A stretch of DNA of 34,074 bases from Reticulitermes lucifugus (taxonomy: Eukaryota > Arthropoda > Insecta > Blattodea > Rhinotermitidae): NCBI GenBank assembly GCA_026260175.1, contig JAKCWW010004479.1, positions 1 through 34,074 on the forward strand, in the 5' to 3' direction. Positions 9,740-20,935 of the stretch are shown in pieces. A program made the translations under genes and the position numbers. Positions within the stretch are counted from its first letter, which is position 1. The number at the start of each line of letters is the position of its first letter. Under the pieces are notes generated by a model that was not told the origin of the DNA, did no database searches, and worked only from the letters and a program-made list of their open reading frames with translations.

Positions 9740-10392
9740 TTAAGGAATGAACACTTTGGATTTATCCTCATAAATATTACATGATTTTTCAAGTCCACAG
9801 AGCATTATGAAAAACTTCTGGATATTCAGAAAACATCCACGACCATGCAAAGGATATTCCACTGAGCAACTACACTGATGAGAATGTAAGAACATAAGAG
9901 GAATGGAAACACAAGCGTTACAGAAGACTCAAGAACTGGAGCTCTGAAGGATACCTTGAACAGCTGACACAGTACAGAGGTATAGGTTACTTGTTCTGCA
10001 TCACTCACCTTTGCAATCTGAGTTTCATATTCAGTATAATAAATTACAAAAAAAAAAACTGCTGGTATGTTCAGTGCAATGCACTATGCTGAAGACAAAA
10101 CATATGACTGTACAGGGTTAACATCAGATAATCATATAGGCATATTCAGCAATATGTTTTAGACATGCTACGTTATGCACGGTAGAAAGATTACACATAT
10201 AATTAATCAATAAAATGAGCTGATGATAATTACAACATATTCTGATATCTTCAAGATGTCAACAGTGTTAATCCTGAAAGATATCAATATTCTCAATTGC
10301 GAGTTAAAATGTGTAAATTTCACTATCAACAAAGTGTTAAAAAAACTGTGATCAAAATGCACTATCTAACAAACTTCAATGTAATCTTCCAA

Positions 10393-10394
<2 letters not shown>

Positions 10395-10434
<40 letters not shown>
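10395..10434. repeat. (AT)20 microsatellite
   Basis: Twenty uninterrupted AT dinucleotides inside intron 4. Confidence 0.97.
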
Positions 10435-10438
<4 letters not shown>

Positions 10439-12430
10439 ACAGCTAATCTGATGTCCACTGCCATTTCCCTCTCCAACCTGAACTGCTTCTTACCGGAAAA
10501 GTGTATCCCATTCCAGTTCCAATCCTGTGAAGAAGCAGCCTTTGCTGAAAGTTGGACAGTGAAAACAGGTACATGAATATATACTGCACTTCACTTTCAA
10601 TACGTAATTGGAATCCACAACCAGATTGTTTCTTTCTAAAGTTTTGAATGAAACTGCTTCCTCATGTTCTGTCAACAAGCATTATTTAAAGAAATTTCCA
10701 AACTGGGGCTGTTACCAGCTGGTATCAGTGCAATAAAAAAATCACAATTCAGGGCAATGAAAAATGTGCCACACCTTACACCATGTGCTTGGAAATCTTA
10801 TAAGAATATTAAAAAAAAAAAAAAATGTTCACTGATCAAAAGCTAAAATTGGAATTACAATTTATAATAAAATTCAAAACGCTGTGGTACAATAATTTTG
10901 ATTTAATTATAAGCTGAGTTTAAAACTGTAACACTTTCTATGAAAGTTCTGTGGATACAATAAAAAGTTATAAGCATTAATTATGTAGATGCCTCACTTT
11001 TTCTTGTTACTTCAGATTTACATATTTCTGAGTTTTAAAGAAATAGGGGGGGGGGGAAATGCTCTATTTTACCAAGACATATCTCATTACTCTCTTTATC
11101 TGCGCATAGCTATCTACAATAAAATGTATAACAGTACTTGTACATAACTGAAAAAAATAATTTTATACATAATGCACACGTAACAGCTGCTTGGATACTC
11201 ACAGCAGACCTATGAAAGCAACAGACATCATTTAAAGACTGATCCACTCTAAAACTGTCAAAGTTAATGTTCAACAAAAAATACTCTGCAGTTCATACCC
11301 AATGCACATTTAACAGCTATACCTTGTTCCATGTCAGACACATAGTCAATAAAATTAAAGTTAGCAACAGAAGAGTACCATAATGCATGATGCTCATACA
11401 ATTTCCCGACCTTTACCCTAAAAAATGCAATGAAATAAAACGAAACCCCTAAGAAGTATCAGAATGATGAATGCAAAACAGCAGAGATATGAAATGTGGT
11501 CAAACTGATCACAGAATTAGACAAGAGGTTATATGACTCTGCTACAATGGTCTTAAGCTTAAAGACATTACAAAACAAAATCTATGGAACAAACTAACTG
11601 CATATGGGAAAACCTGCTCTTATATTTGCAACATCACAATTAAACTGAGGCTTGTTGTTATTGAGATGTCACAACAGATGTGACCAGAACTGACACCACA
11701 CAATGAATAATAAAGGGAATGGACGGCTGATCATTCTGGTTGTGTGGGTGAATGATGCTTCAGCATTGAGCATAACAAGCATATGGATATTCAATTAAAG
11801 TGCCTCATTAAAACATTAATTTTGACAAATGCCAATACAATTCCTTCAAAATACACAGGACTCTTCTTCTTTCTCTACTTTGTCTCTCATTTGTGGGGAG
11901 GGGAATGCCATGTCTAGGCAGTTGTATGGGCAACTCAGCCACCTACTATCCACTGGGTATATCAGAACAACTCACTGGAAATTAGTAATGCTGGAGAATG
12001 GAGCTGACCACCAACCAACCTTTGATACCACTAATAACATATAGACTAACAAATTCTGAAGTTAAAATTAAAATAAATTATAAACCACCATACTACACTA
12101 AACTTTATTATGTCATATTTCTTCCCTTTATAGTTTCCTCTTCCATGTTTTGATCTGAAATTTCATCATGAGGGAGGCATTTAGCATCAGCAAGAGTGGA
12201 TCCATTTACAACAAACACCAAAGAAACAACACTTTATATCTTTCCAGTCTGAATAACATGATAAAGTATACACATATTAGACAAGACTATTTGAAAAAAT
12301 GTGCAGAATTTCAACTTAAATATTTTCATGTAATAAATACTTTAACACATTATTTAGACTGTACCATGTTTAAGTATTATTTCTATTATTCTGTAATGTT
12401 TACTGTAAAACCAATCTACACATTTGTGCC

Positions 12431-13137
12431 TGTGCCACACAAACTGAAGTCCATTCTGAAACCTCACAGCCAGCTGTGTTAAGCAAGCTAAAGTCCATTA
12501 TGAAACCACACAGCCAGCTGTGCCACAAAATCTGAAGTCCATTCTGAAAACTCACAGCCAGCTGTGCCACACAAGCTGAAGTCCATTCTGAAACCACACA
12601 GCCAACTGTGTCAAGCAAGCTGAAGTCCATTGTCAAACCACCCAGCTGGCTGTGCCATACAAGCTGAAGTCCATGCTGAAACCTCACAGCCAGCTGTGCC
12701 ACACAAGCCAAAGTCCATTGAGGAACCTCAGAGCCAGCTTTGTGACACACAAGCTGAAGTACATTCTGAAACCACACAGCCAGCTGTGCCACAAAAGCTG
12801 AATTCCATTCTGAAACCACACAGCCAACTGTGCCAAGTAAGCTGAAGTCCATTGTGAAACCACCCAGCCAGCTGTGCCACACAGGCTGAAGTCCATGCTG
12901 AAACCTCACAGCCAGCTGTGCCACACAAGCTGAAGTCCATGCTGAAACCACACAGCCAGCTGTGCCACACAAGCTGAAGTCCATGCTGAAACCTCACAGC
13001 CAGCTGTGCCACACAAGCCAAAGTCCATTGAGGAACCTCACAGCCAGCTGTGCCACACAAGCCAAAATCTGTTCTGAAACCTCACAGCCAGCTGTGCCAC
13101 ACAAGCTAAAGTCTGTTCTGGAACCTCACAGCCAATC
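12431..13137. repeat. 44-bp minisatellite, about 16 copies
   Basis: The block AAGTCCAT recurs with 44-bp spacing at 12447, 12491, 12535, 12579, 12623, 12667, 12711, then after a 2-bp insertion 12757, 12801, 12845, 12889, 12933, 12977, 13021, 13065 and 13109. Each unit includes CACAGCCAGCTGTGCCACAC, containing the palindrome CAGCTG. Because 44 is not a multiple of three, an open frame must pass through all three unit phases; minus-strand frames stay open for up to 194 codons (12400-12984). I read these as by-products of stop-free units, not as genes. Confidence 0.95.
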
Positions 13138-13189
13138 AACACAGCTTTCTAGAATTCTGTCACTGTCTACATACTGCTGACTTCTCACA

Positions 13190-13765
13190 TGATATTGGTG
13201 CCAAATGGGTAACAACTCCAGACTGTATACAGGGTGAACGGAGAACACCTGTCAGTCATTTCTGTACAGTTGTCTTCGACATCAGATGCATAGTGTGAGG
13301 ATGAACGATGTTGAGTCGACAAATGTGAGCCTCCCTCTTTGGGAGCTATTCACAACTTGAACACTGCAGTTTCCTAAGCATCTGCATTTATGACGCCACA
13401 CAGATGCTTTCCCTTTTCAGCAGGAAACTTACAAATATGCAATGAGAATACAAATTCCATAAACCCTGACAGGTGATCTTGGTATTCTGGCCTTCCTTTC
13501 TAAGAAGTAGTCTAATACTATCCCATAGCCTCAGACTCTCGGATGAAATTGTGGAATAATGTTTCATTACCAGTCACAATGTCATTGCCTTAGGTACCAT
13601 GCTGTTTAAAAAACGTGAGGACACATCCATTAGTCTACTTTGTACTGATCCACGAACAAGCTGAGAAATCAATGAGAACAAACTTTGCAATATACCACGT
13701 GATGTAATATCCAAAACCATCATGTCTTGGAACCTCTTTTGTAAGGTCAAATTTCTCTACACTGT
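13190..13765 (-). pseudogene. Mariner-like transposase remnant
   Basis: On the minus strand, plus positions about 13525-13585 translate to IVTGNETLFHNFIRESEAMG, matching the mariner signature I.TGDETW.H.F.PESK.. with the first catalytic D changed to N. Downstream, INADA and later VHPVYSLELLP match TINA..Y and HPPYSPDL.P at the expected order. Upstream, CVLTFF fits the stretch before the catalytic motif. The blocks are in different frames with stops, so the gene is dead. The minisatellite starts close to where its 3' end would be. Confidence 0.6.
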
Positions 13766-15096
13766 GTTCAGTTGCTGACCACACTGTGCCTAATCCGTGA
13801 TGTTCAAGTTTGTATCTGTAAGGTGTTCACCCACCTTTTGTCACTGATACAGACATCTCTGTAATATGATAACATAGCCCATATATATATTTACAGATGA
13901 GCTGTTCCACTTCATGGGAAATTTAATCACTGGGCATAGAAAATTTTAGCAAGTTTTCAAATCTATGTTTCCACACAGCACAGCTTCAAATTCAGGAGGT
14001 ACCTGATGTGAGTCTATGCCAGAAGCCCTGCTATTGTAACCAAAATTTTTCATAATTTTATTCACTTGAAGGCTAGAACAAACCTTAAAACAGACAATGT
14101 CCAGTTTTTTCAACTTCCAAACCCACATTTCACAGTAAGCATGTAACTTCTCAGTGTTACATTAACAAAGCATTTGAAAATGGGGAAATAAAGAATGAAA
14201 CACCAATCTGCTATGGATGAATTCCATGTTTCCAGCTCCTGTGCAAATTGGAGGAGCTGCTACAACCAATAAAGTGATAAAAATAACACATCAAAATTTA
14301 CAAGAAAATATCACAGACACTAACAGCTGTGGTTACCCAGTTCCACAAGCCATGGAATCAGTATGCTGATAAGAATGTAAAAAACGTATTCTGATCTTTG
14401 GAAAACATATGTAAATAAATGGAACAGCTTCATATAACATAACTCACTTTCAGTTGACTCAATCCAGTCTATATCAAAGATCTTTTGTCAATATATTACT
14501 ATTATACATCTACAATAATACTATTACTTTGTAAGCTGAAACAGTAGGCAATACCAACACAATATGTGAAGAGAAAATCTTCACTTTCCAAAATGAATTA
14601 TGAAAAATTAAAATATCAGTTACAGTAGCAATCAGATGTCTGTCATAATTATGGCAACAATGTTAAATAAATAAATAAACTAATAAATAAAACTATCTTA
14701 TATCTCTTAACAACATGATACGTAATAGAAGGAAAGGAACATGGACGTGTTTTTAAGACATTCCTGATGCAACAAGCAGCAACACACCTTTACCATGTGT
14801 ACTTCATTAAATTATGACAATCCAAGGAATGTTTTACTCCCATAAAGGTGCACTTCTGTTAAATCCATTCCCTCAAACAAACAAGGAAGCTTCAATATTG
14901 TATAGTAACATTAATTGCTCCAATTATCCACACCAAATTTTATAGTCACAACCATTCCTGCACATGAACATGGCACAGCAATGTTACCAAGCTCCAAAGA
15001 ATAAAACCATTAGAATATAATCACTCAATCCTGACATTGCAGCATTTAGCCAAGTTTCTATTCTATACCAAACATGGAATCAGAATAAAAACACAC

Positions 15097-15211
15097 CTGC
15101 TTCCAAACTTTTCCTATCCTCAGGGACGCTGCCAGCTGGTGATTCAGATTTGATGCTATCAGCAACACTGCCTGTGCTGCCCAGGGGGCTGCCTCTTTTG
15201 TCACATAACTC
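15097..15211 (-). CDS. PHF13/PHF23: PHF13/PHF23-like protein, exon 4
   Basis: Internal exon of 115 bp with acceptor TTTTGCAG and donor GCAG|GTGTGT. It starts in phase 0, directly after exon 3, and ends with one base that completes a Glu codon with exon 5. It encodes 38 residues rich in Gly, Ser, Asp and Glu (ELCDKRGSPLGS at the start, EDRKSLEA at the end). This corresponds to the low-complexity acidic linker of PHF13/23 that follows the N-terminal motif. No fold is expected. A further exon between this one and the PHD exon would have to keep the same phase; none was found. Confidence 0.82.
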
Positions 15212-15927
15212 CTGCAAAATTAATACACTGTATACTGTCTTCTTTATTCATAATTTATTTAATGATGCTGTCAGTAGCTTAAGACCATATACAGCATCCA
15301 GCGGTTGGATTATAGTTAATTAAAAATTGGAAAGGAAGTGGAAAGATGCAACCATGGCCTAATATAAGGTTCTATGATATAATAAACAAGCCAACAGAAA
15401 GTGGCAACTGATAAGTTGTTACATAAAATAATGATCCCACATAAATGAAGACCACATGTGTGATTTACGTTGTCCATTGCACACTCTGAGTTATGACACT
15501 GTTTAGCCTGACAGGTGGTTACCAGCAGGTAACAACCCACCAATTCTTCTACAAACAAGTAAACCATTATGCACAGACCTGCAAGCAAGGTGGGCCTGTT
15601 GTATTTTTTTTTGCATGTGAAATAACATAATGGTGGCCATGTAAAAATTGTCTTTAGCATCTGGGTTAATGATGGTAGCAAATTCTGGGTCTAGACATGT
15701 AGAATCTGGCACAGACTTGGAGTAGTAACATTCTCATGTCTACTTATGGCAATGTTTGGGAAATACTGTTTTACACTATAAGACATAAGGAACTTCCAAC
15801 CTGCAGTGGTAATCATGTTTCACATCACGGGCATAAAGACACATCCATGGTACATGAAAAAGAAGAAATTAAATATTTTGGAACTTCATGAAGTAAAGTA
15901 AATGAAAGAAACTAAACTAGGCAAGTT

Positions 15928-15940
15928 ATACAAAAAGGAT
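15928..15940 (+). repeat. Target-site duplication, 5' copy
   Basis: ATACAAAAAGGAT, identical to 18933-18945, flanks the retrotransposon. Its 13-bp length is in the normal range for target-primed reverse transcription. Confidence 0.85.
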
Positions 15941-16391
15941 CCCCTCCAAACTCCAACCTCTGGCGTCCCCGTCGCGGAGGGGGGTAACGTCTATAGGCGG
16001 CTAACAGGGGCAATGGTTTACCCAAGCCAAGGTGCAAGGCATCGTGCTGAGGGCTGCATGGCACTGGGGTGGTGATAGCAGTGCCATTAACGATCCTCTC
16101 AGGGCACCAGGCAGCACCCCGTTGTATTTATGTCTTCCACTTGTAAGGGGCTCTGTGGGTGGTGACTGTTATTTCTCCATTACTCGTGGGACTCTTATGG
16201 AGAAAACACAAAATAAAAACCTATCAAAAGCAGGGACATTGTGGTACAGAAGGACCTGCCTAGTTGTGCTCAACAGGGGGCCAGTCAGTCTGGCGAACCA
16301 CCCCAGGGAGCTGGTATTCCCAGCAAACCTAGGGATATTGAACATCTGACAAAAGTCAAGGACAAATGGCCACCAGATATCCCAAAAATGT

Positions 16392-16515
16392 AAATTTATT
16401 CAAATTAATCTGCACCACAGCAAGGCAGCGACGGCACTCCTTTGCTGAAAACTTGCTATAGGGGAGACAGATATAGCACTTATTCAGGAACCCTGGCTTT
16501 ATGGGGACCGAATAT
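16392..16515 (+). pseudogene. Endonuclease N-terminal fragment of the retrotransposon
   Basis: Translates as KFIQINLHHSKAATALL, a TGA, then KLAIGETDIALIQEPW and LYGDRI before a TAG. INLHHSK.A and ALIQEPW are the first two conserved blocks of the APE-like endonuclease of these elements, which nicks target DNA. Both stops can be explained by CGA-to-TGA style changes. The following middle part of the domain is absent. Confidence 0.8.
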
Positions 16516-16545
16516 AGGGGTTATGAAACATAAGGGGGACATTAT

Positions 16546-17166
16546 TTGGCTAGTACAAATCTCAGTATTCTTAATAAAGGTAATCAGCCTACTTTTGTAC
16601 TTAGCAATAGGAAGGAGGTTATAGATTTGACACTATGGACTGACAAGATAGGGGACCTAGTGACTAACAGGCATGTATCTGATGAAATCTCTTTGTCAGA
16701 CTACAGATACATAGTGTTTCAAGTGGGTGACCTGGAAGTTACCAGGCTCACATATCGCAACCCCAAGAGAATCAATTGGGAATCCTATTGGGAAGACCTA
16801 AAGATAAATCTAGGGGCTGTACCAAGAGTTATACACTCGATGCGGGATGTAGAGCTGCCTGTTGACATGTTGCAACGGGCCATCCTCTCGTCCTGTCACC
16901 AAAACTGTCCAGCCAGGGTGGCTCTCTCGCCAAAGGACAGTTCCTTGGTGGCTCAAAGAGTTGAGCCACCTTAAAGCTTCAACAAGATGGCTTTTTAATC
17001 AAGCTAAAAGGACAGGTGACTGGAAATCATATAAGATGGCCCTCACCTGTTACAACAAATAGATTAGAAAAGCCAAACGATCCTCTTGGAGGGACTACCG
17101 TCGGGGGATCAAGGATGTACCTGACAGGGCCAGACTCTGCTATACTAATGGCTACCATACACTGAG
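16546..17166 (+). pseudogene. Endonuclease C-terminal part and linker
   Basis: SNRKEVIDLTLWTDKI, VSDEISLSDYRYIVF and YRNPKRINWESYWEDL are the C-terminal endonuclease blocks. The SD.RYI motif contains the region of the catalytic Asp-His pair, with Y where H is expected, so the nuclease would be inactive even apart from the deletions. Near 16930 the frame shifts by one base: the linker (VPWWLKELSHLKAS, then SYKMALTCYNK and a TAG, then RKAKRSSWRDY) continues in another frame. It then joins directly to the late RT segment, skipping the early palm blocks. Confidence 0.8.
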
Positions 17167-17241
17167 ATATGCAGATGACATTGCTATCCTTATCCGCGGA
17201 AAATTCCCAAACACTGTCTCAGAGCTTCTACAGGAGGCTTT
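17150..17241 (+). pseudogene. Reverse transcriptase fragment with YADD motif
   Basis: GYHTLRYADDIAILIRGKF includes the RT active-site box YADD (17168-17179), which holds two of the three catalytic aspartates. The fragment reads on to SELLQEA and then enters the assembly gap at 17242. It starts immediately after the endonuclease linker, so fingers and the first catalytic Asp are deleted. Confidence 0.85.
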
Positions 17242-17698
17242 NNNNNNNNNNNNNNNNNNNNNNNNNNNNNNNNNNNNNNNNNNNNNNNNNNNNNNNNNNN
17301 NNNNNNNNNNNNNNNNNNNNNNNNNNNNNNNNNNNNNNNNNNNNNNNNNNNNNNNNNNNNNNNNNNNNNNNNNNNNNNNNNNNNNNNNNNNNNNNNNNNN
17401 NNNNNNNNNNNNNNNNNNNNNNNNNNNNNNNNNNNNNNNNNNNNNNNNNNNNNNNNNNNNNNNNNNNNNNNNNNNNNNNNNNNNNNNNNNNNNNNNNNNN
17501 NNNNNNNNNNNNNNNNNNNNNNNNNNNNNNNNNNNNNNNNNNNNNNNNNNNNNNNNNNNNNNNNNNNNNNNNNNNNNNNNNNNNNNNNNNNNNNNNNNNN
17601 NNNNNNNNNNNNNNNNNNNNNNNNNNNNNNNNNNNNNNNNNNNNNNNNNNNNNNNNNNNNNNNNNNNNNNNNNNNNNNNNNNNNNNNNNNNNNNNNNN
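17242..17698. other. Assembly gap (457 N)
   Basis: Run of N inside the retrotransposon, between the RT YADD segment and the RNase H part. It would be expected to contain the RT thumb/connection. An open frame drawn across it is not real evidence. Confidence 0.99.
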
Positions 17699-17701
17699 CT
17701 C

Positions 17702-18853
17702 AGTAAGATACAGAGATTAGCCTGTCTGGCTATTACAGGGGCGATGAAGATGACCCCAACAACTGCAATGGAGGTCCTCCTAGGACCTCCTCCTCTTCAT
17801 GTGATGGCAGGAATCTACAGGCTAATGTGTAACCAACAGTGGAAACCTAAATCCACTAACTTTGATCACACCAAAAAATCTCAGGATATGGAGCACAAAC
17901 CCATCCTACAGATGGGGTCTGACAGGATGCTTCCAAGATATGCATACCACAAGCCATTCACAGTCAAGTTCCATGACAAGTGTGAATGGCAGAACGGGTT
18001 CAACCCAAACAATAAAGGGGGCCTGGTCTGGGACAGACAGGTCCAAGACCAATAAAGACACTGGTGCCAGTGTGTATAGATGGGACTCGAGAATGGGGCA
18101 CAGCTTGTCTTGGGCTCCATACCACTGTATTCCAGGCTGAAATATATGCCATTAAGGCTTGTATAATGGAGAATAAAGAAAAGGGCTACACAGGTAGGAA
18201 CATCTATATTCTTTCTGACAGTCAGGCAGCCATCAAGGCCCTTGACAGCTTCCAGATAAATTCCAAATTAGTCTGGGATTGCCATCAATCCTGGTGAAAC
18301 TGGCAGAACATAACAGGATCCAATTGGTATGCGCGCTGGGACACATGGGAATTGATGGAAATGAAATAGCTGATCAGTTAGCCATACAAGGCTCCTCACA
18401 TCCACTCATAGGACCTCAGCCTGCACTTGGTATATCTGCGAAGGTTGCCAGAGGGGTGATCAGGGACTGGACGAGTAGGAAACATGAGGAGCATTGGCAG
18501 TCCATACATGGACAAAGGCAGGCTACGGGCTTTCTTAAAAAACCCTCTGCAAAAAAAAGCTAGTGAATTGCTCGATCTGAGCAGAAACCAGTTAAGAATA
18601 ATGACAGGGTTGCTAACAGGACACTGATTTAAAAGGACACATATTTCAACTGGGGCTGGTAAATAGTCCCAAGTGTAGTAGATGCAAGCAGGCATCTGTA
18701 ACGGCCTCACACGTACTTTGTGACTGTGAGGCTTTGGCCACACTAAGATTCAGGCACCTGGGTCATCATTTTATGAAACCAGGTAACTTTGAAGACATCT
18801 TGGTCAGTAAGATACTGCACTTTGTTCAAGGCAGGGGACTGCTGAATGACTGA
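17702..18853 (+). pseudogene. RNase H and C-terminal region of the retrotransposon
   Basis: After the gap, RLACLAITGAMK and LLGPPPLHV are the RT-RNase H connection. RNase H follows: TTVFQAEIYAI (catalytic E), YILSDSQAAIKAL (catalytic D) and GHMGIDGNEIADQLA (the final H.G..GNE.AD block). The reading frame shifts at least three times (about 18060, 18290 and 18540). The C-terminus has C..C, H.LCDCEAL and RHLG, the CCHC-like tail of this group, and ends in LLND before TGA. It cannot make a functional protein. Confidence 0.88.
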
Positions 18854-18932
18854 GCCAAAGGGTTGCACAAAAGATCGATAACGGTCAAAGTGCACGGGTC
18901 ACTGTGGTGCCTGCCCTTCTGTATTCTATTCC

Positions 18933-18945
18933 ATACAAAAAGGAT
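18933..18945 (+). repeat. Target-site duplication, 3' copy
   Basis: ATACAAAAAGGAT, identical to 15928-15940; it marks the 3' boundary of the retrotransposon. Confidence 0.85.
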
Positions 18946-19246
18946 GCAAATTTCATCTAGGATGCTTGCTGGGCAAGGAATATAGCAGGAATGCTTGTTT
19001 TGTGACTATATATATAAACAAATTCTGGCAGGCAAACATTATATGATACAAAAAACTCAACATGGAACACTTGGTTTCAGAAATGAGAGCAATTTAAAAA
19101 TTTATCTTGCACAAACAGGCTATAGCGACATGACACAGAAAAGGGAAAACATCAAACAAGGAGACAATTACTGAAGAGCATCCTAAGGAAACTTCAATGC
19201 AAAATAATGTAACTTATAGAAAAAAACATCTTCATCAAATGCATAC

Positions 19247-19339
19247 CTCTTGCTCATAATTTTCATATTCCAAAATACACTTGCAGAACAGGTAGAAGTC
19301 CTCTGCAGTACGCGGACGTTTTGACACTGTTGAGGGCAT
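19247..19339 (-). CDS. PHF13/PHF23: PHF13/PHF23-like protein, exon 3 (probable start)
   Basis: A 93-bp exon with acceptor CATTTCAG and donor GAG|GTATGC, 31 codons in phase 0 at both ends. It begins with ATG and encodes a conserved N-terminal motif: KRPRTAEDFYLFCKCILEY resembles the KRRRTVEDFNKFC..VLAY motif near the N-terminus of vertebrate PHF13 and PHF23. This second, independent match outside the PHD finger is what fixes the family. I choose this ATG as the start because neither upstream exon supplies an in-frame ATG, and splicing exon 2 to exon 3 places G at -3. With this start the protein is about 143 residues, far shorter than human PHF13 (300 aa) from general knowledge. Confidence 0.88.
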
Positions 19340-20935
19340 CTGAAATGAAAACAGAAGATTTAACAAATATTTCCCATTGCTCTAAAAACATGTTCCTTGT
19401 AACATGTCTATATAAACATATTTTTGCTGCATACTAAGCTTTCACTTTTCCATGACAAGATCTGTGCACTTAAAAGTTTACTGTTACTGCCCAATATAAA
19501 GCTGCTTGTCCATAGGTCTAACAGACACTTTTAACATCACCACATCAGTTACTGGAAAATTAATAAAGCAATAAATCTATAAGCAATATCCTATGTTAAT
19601 AACATTACTACTTATATAAACTATCAAGATATCGTATTTTTATGAAAAATGTTCTAAAAAAAGAATGTATGAATCTTTTGATTCTCTCAAGGTTATGTGG
19701 CAATGGCCGATTCATTATAGAAATATATGCTGGACACTGATCACCGTCTGATTTATATTTGATATACCCATTTCATGAATTGGCTCCAGTTCCTTCCCTG
19801 ATGAATGGCTGTCACTGTAGTGGCAAACCATGGGATCACCAACATCATAACAGACAGCATGACATATTCTATACCTTTGTACTATAAACATTGTATGAAA
19901 TGTAAAGAAATTTTTATAATTCCAATGTGACAGAGAAAGTTCTACGATATATAAAACAATGAAAATTGTATATTTTGTTTTGTTATTCCACATAAATTAT
20001 TATGAATGTCAGTACCAGCTAACACTACACACTCCTGCACGAAGCACAGCGTAAAGAATGTGTCAAATGATGACATTTGATGCTTTCTTAAACGAAGTCA
20101 GAAAGTTCACATTTATACTGAATAATATATTTCTTCTACTCCACAGAAAAATCCCTGAAATTTCCTGCAGATCTTGTGCTTCAGGAACATAGTGACATTT
20201 ATGTGTTAACATAAGAATAAGCCAAATTATTCTTAATTTATAATTATAACCATGGGTGCACAAATCCCAAGCGCCAGTCGCCCAGGCAACTAAATTTTGT
20301 ACGGTTGGGCCTAATATTTGTGGGTCCTCAGTAGGGACCTTTTCACCTGCAAAGAAAATATCTGTAGTAGCAGCAGAGTTAAAATAAAATCACAAAGATC
20401 TGCAAATCTTTAAACAATTAATTTCACAGAGGAATTAAATCTTACAATCCTTAAATTTAGTAATATGTACAAGTTCCCTTTGTGCACTCAGCTTGTATTA
20501 CTCATGTTCAGTGTCACCATGCAGTAACATTTACAGTCATAAAATGAGAAGCACCAACAAAAAGAATAGTCATGTATAACCATGGTCTGGTGTCTGATGT
20601 AAGAAACATCAATGAGTCAAAAAAATTATTTCTTTTAAATTAAAGACTGATAAATTTTTAACTTAACCCTTGAAGCTGACATTTAAATGGTGCACAGCCT
20701 TTTACTTGAATGGTATTTAAATCTGGCTTCCTAGCTTAGGGAATGTAATATGTACACTGAACAGCCAGTAGGGTAAGGGATTCAGGTACGTACATACACA
20801 CATTCTTTGAACCGGCTTTAAGGGTTAAACCTCTTACATTACATCAGTTACAAAATTAATATAAATACATGTATAACAAAATAGATGATGTGTCTTTATC
20901 CATATTATTCACCACAATATGAACAGGATACTCAC
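19340..20935 (-). other. Intron 2 of the PHD-finger gene
   Basis: About 1.6 kb. It includes one TTAA MITE (20667-20824). An acceptor-like TTTTCTTTGCAG with an open stretch on the minus strand ends near 20350, but no donor or similarity supports an exon. The rest has nothing recognisable. Confidence 0.6.
20667..20824. mobile_element. piggyBac-type MITE (158 bp)
   Basis: TTAA (20663-20666) plus CCCTTGAAGCTG at one end and CCGGCTTTAAGGG plus TTAA (20825-20828) at the other. The terminal inverted repeats are imperfect (CCCTTGAAGC against CCCTTAAAGC). No coding capacity. It lies in intron 2. Confidence 0.75.

Larger units (their letters stand above)
3175..15096 (-). other. Intron 4 of the PHD-finger gene (about 11.9 kb)
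   Basis: The intron is bounded by donor GTGTGT after exon 4 and acceptor TTTCAG before exon 5, and both sides have compatible phase. It carries five foldback loci with hammerhead-like modules (3787-8148), an RTE-like tail, two MITE-like elements, a mariner remnant, a 44-bp minisatellite and GT/AT microsatellites. The 136-codon open frame at 8337-8747(+) has no recognisable similarity and biased, repeat-poor composition; I treat it as chance. Vertebrate PHF13/23 have a basic linker between the N-terminal motif and the PHD finger, and I could not find an exon for it here. Confidence 0.75.
15941..18932 (+). mobile_element. Non-LTR retrotransposon (I/R1-like, with RNase H), internally deleted
   Basis: The insertion is bounded by a perfect 13-bp duplication, antisense to the PHD-finger gene, inside intron 3. 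In order it contains a 5' region (about 15941-16390), parts of an APE-type endonuclease, a basic linker, the YADD segment of a reverse transcriptase, a 457-bp assembly gap, an RNase H domain and a C-terminal Cys/His-rich tail ending at TGA 18851-18853, then about 80 bp of 3'UTR without a poly(A) tail. ORF1, the middle of the endonuclease and the first palm blocks of the RT are missing at internal joins. Because both target copies are intact, the deletions happened either before insertion (a defective template) or after it inside the element. RT plus RNase H suggests the I/R1 group; the clade cannot be fixed from these fragments. Confidence 0.9.
15212..19246 (-). other. Intron 3 of the PHD-finger gene
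   Basis: About 4.0 kb, mostly occupied by the antisense non-LTR retrotransposon at 15941-18932. The 69-codon minus-strand frame at 15503-15712 and its neighbour overlap without recognisable similarity and are not called. The 16-mer AGCCAACAGAAAGTGG at 15389-15404 is also present at 2570-2585. Confidence 0.7.

Noticed and set aside
9960..10030. Strong minus-strand donor GCAAAG|GTGAGT as end of a missing PHD-gene exon
   Set aside because: No usable acceptor in the right distance and phase; the intervening codons are too few and do not match the family linker.
10500..10570. CCTGTGAAGAAGCAGCC...GCTGAAAGTTGG as a hammerhead
   Set aside because: Two extra bases in the core (CUGUGAAGA) and no closing UH/stem I; possibly an old retroelement end, but unsupported.
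12400..12984. 194-codon minus-strand frame
   Set aside because: Entirely produced by the 44-bp minisatellite; shifted frames are open as well.
15503..15712. 69-codon minus-strand frame with protein-like composition
   Set aside because: No recognised domain and no splice sites; sits between exon 4 and the retrotransposon in an otherwise non-coding intron.
16032..16349. 105-codon frame in the retrotransposon 5' region as ORF1
   Set aside because: No gag-like or CCHC zinc-knuckle motifs; looks like untranslated leader or a remnant.
17169..17720. 183-codon frame across the gap
   Set aside because: Most of it is N; only the RT part before 17242 is evidence.
19785..19835. CTGATGAATGG...GTAGTGGCAAACC as another hammerhead
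   Set aside because: The core is followed by an extra A and an unpaired GGCU before the GUCAC/GUGGC stem, GAAA is absent (CAAA), and stem I does not close.
20270..20352. Minus-strand acceptor TTTTCTTTGCAG followed by an open stretch
   Set aside because: No donor and no family similarity; exon 2 to exon 3 splicing does not need it.
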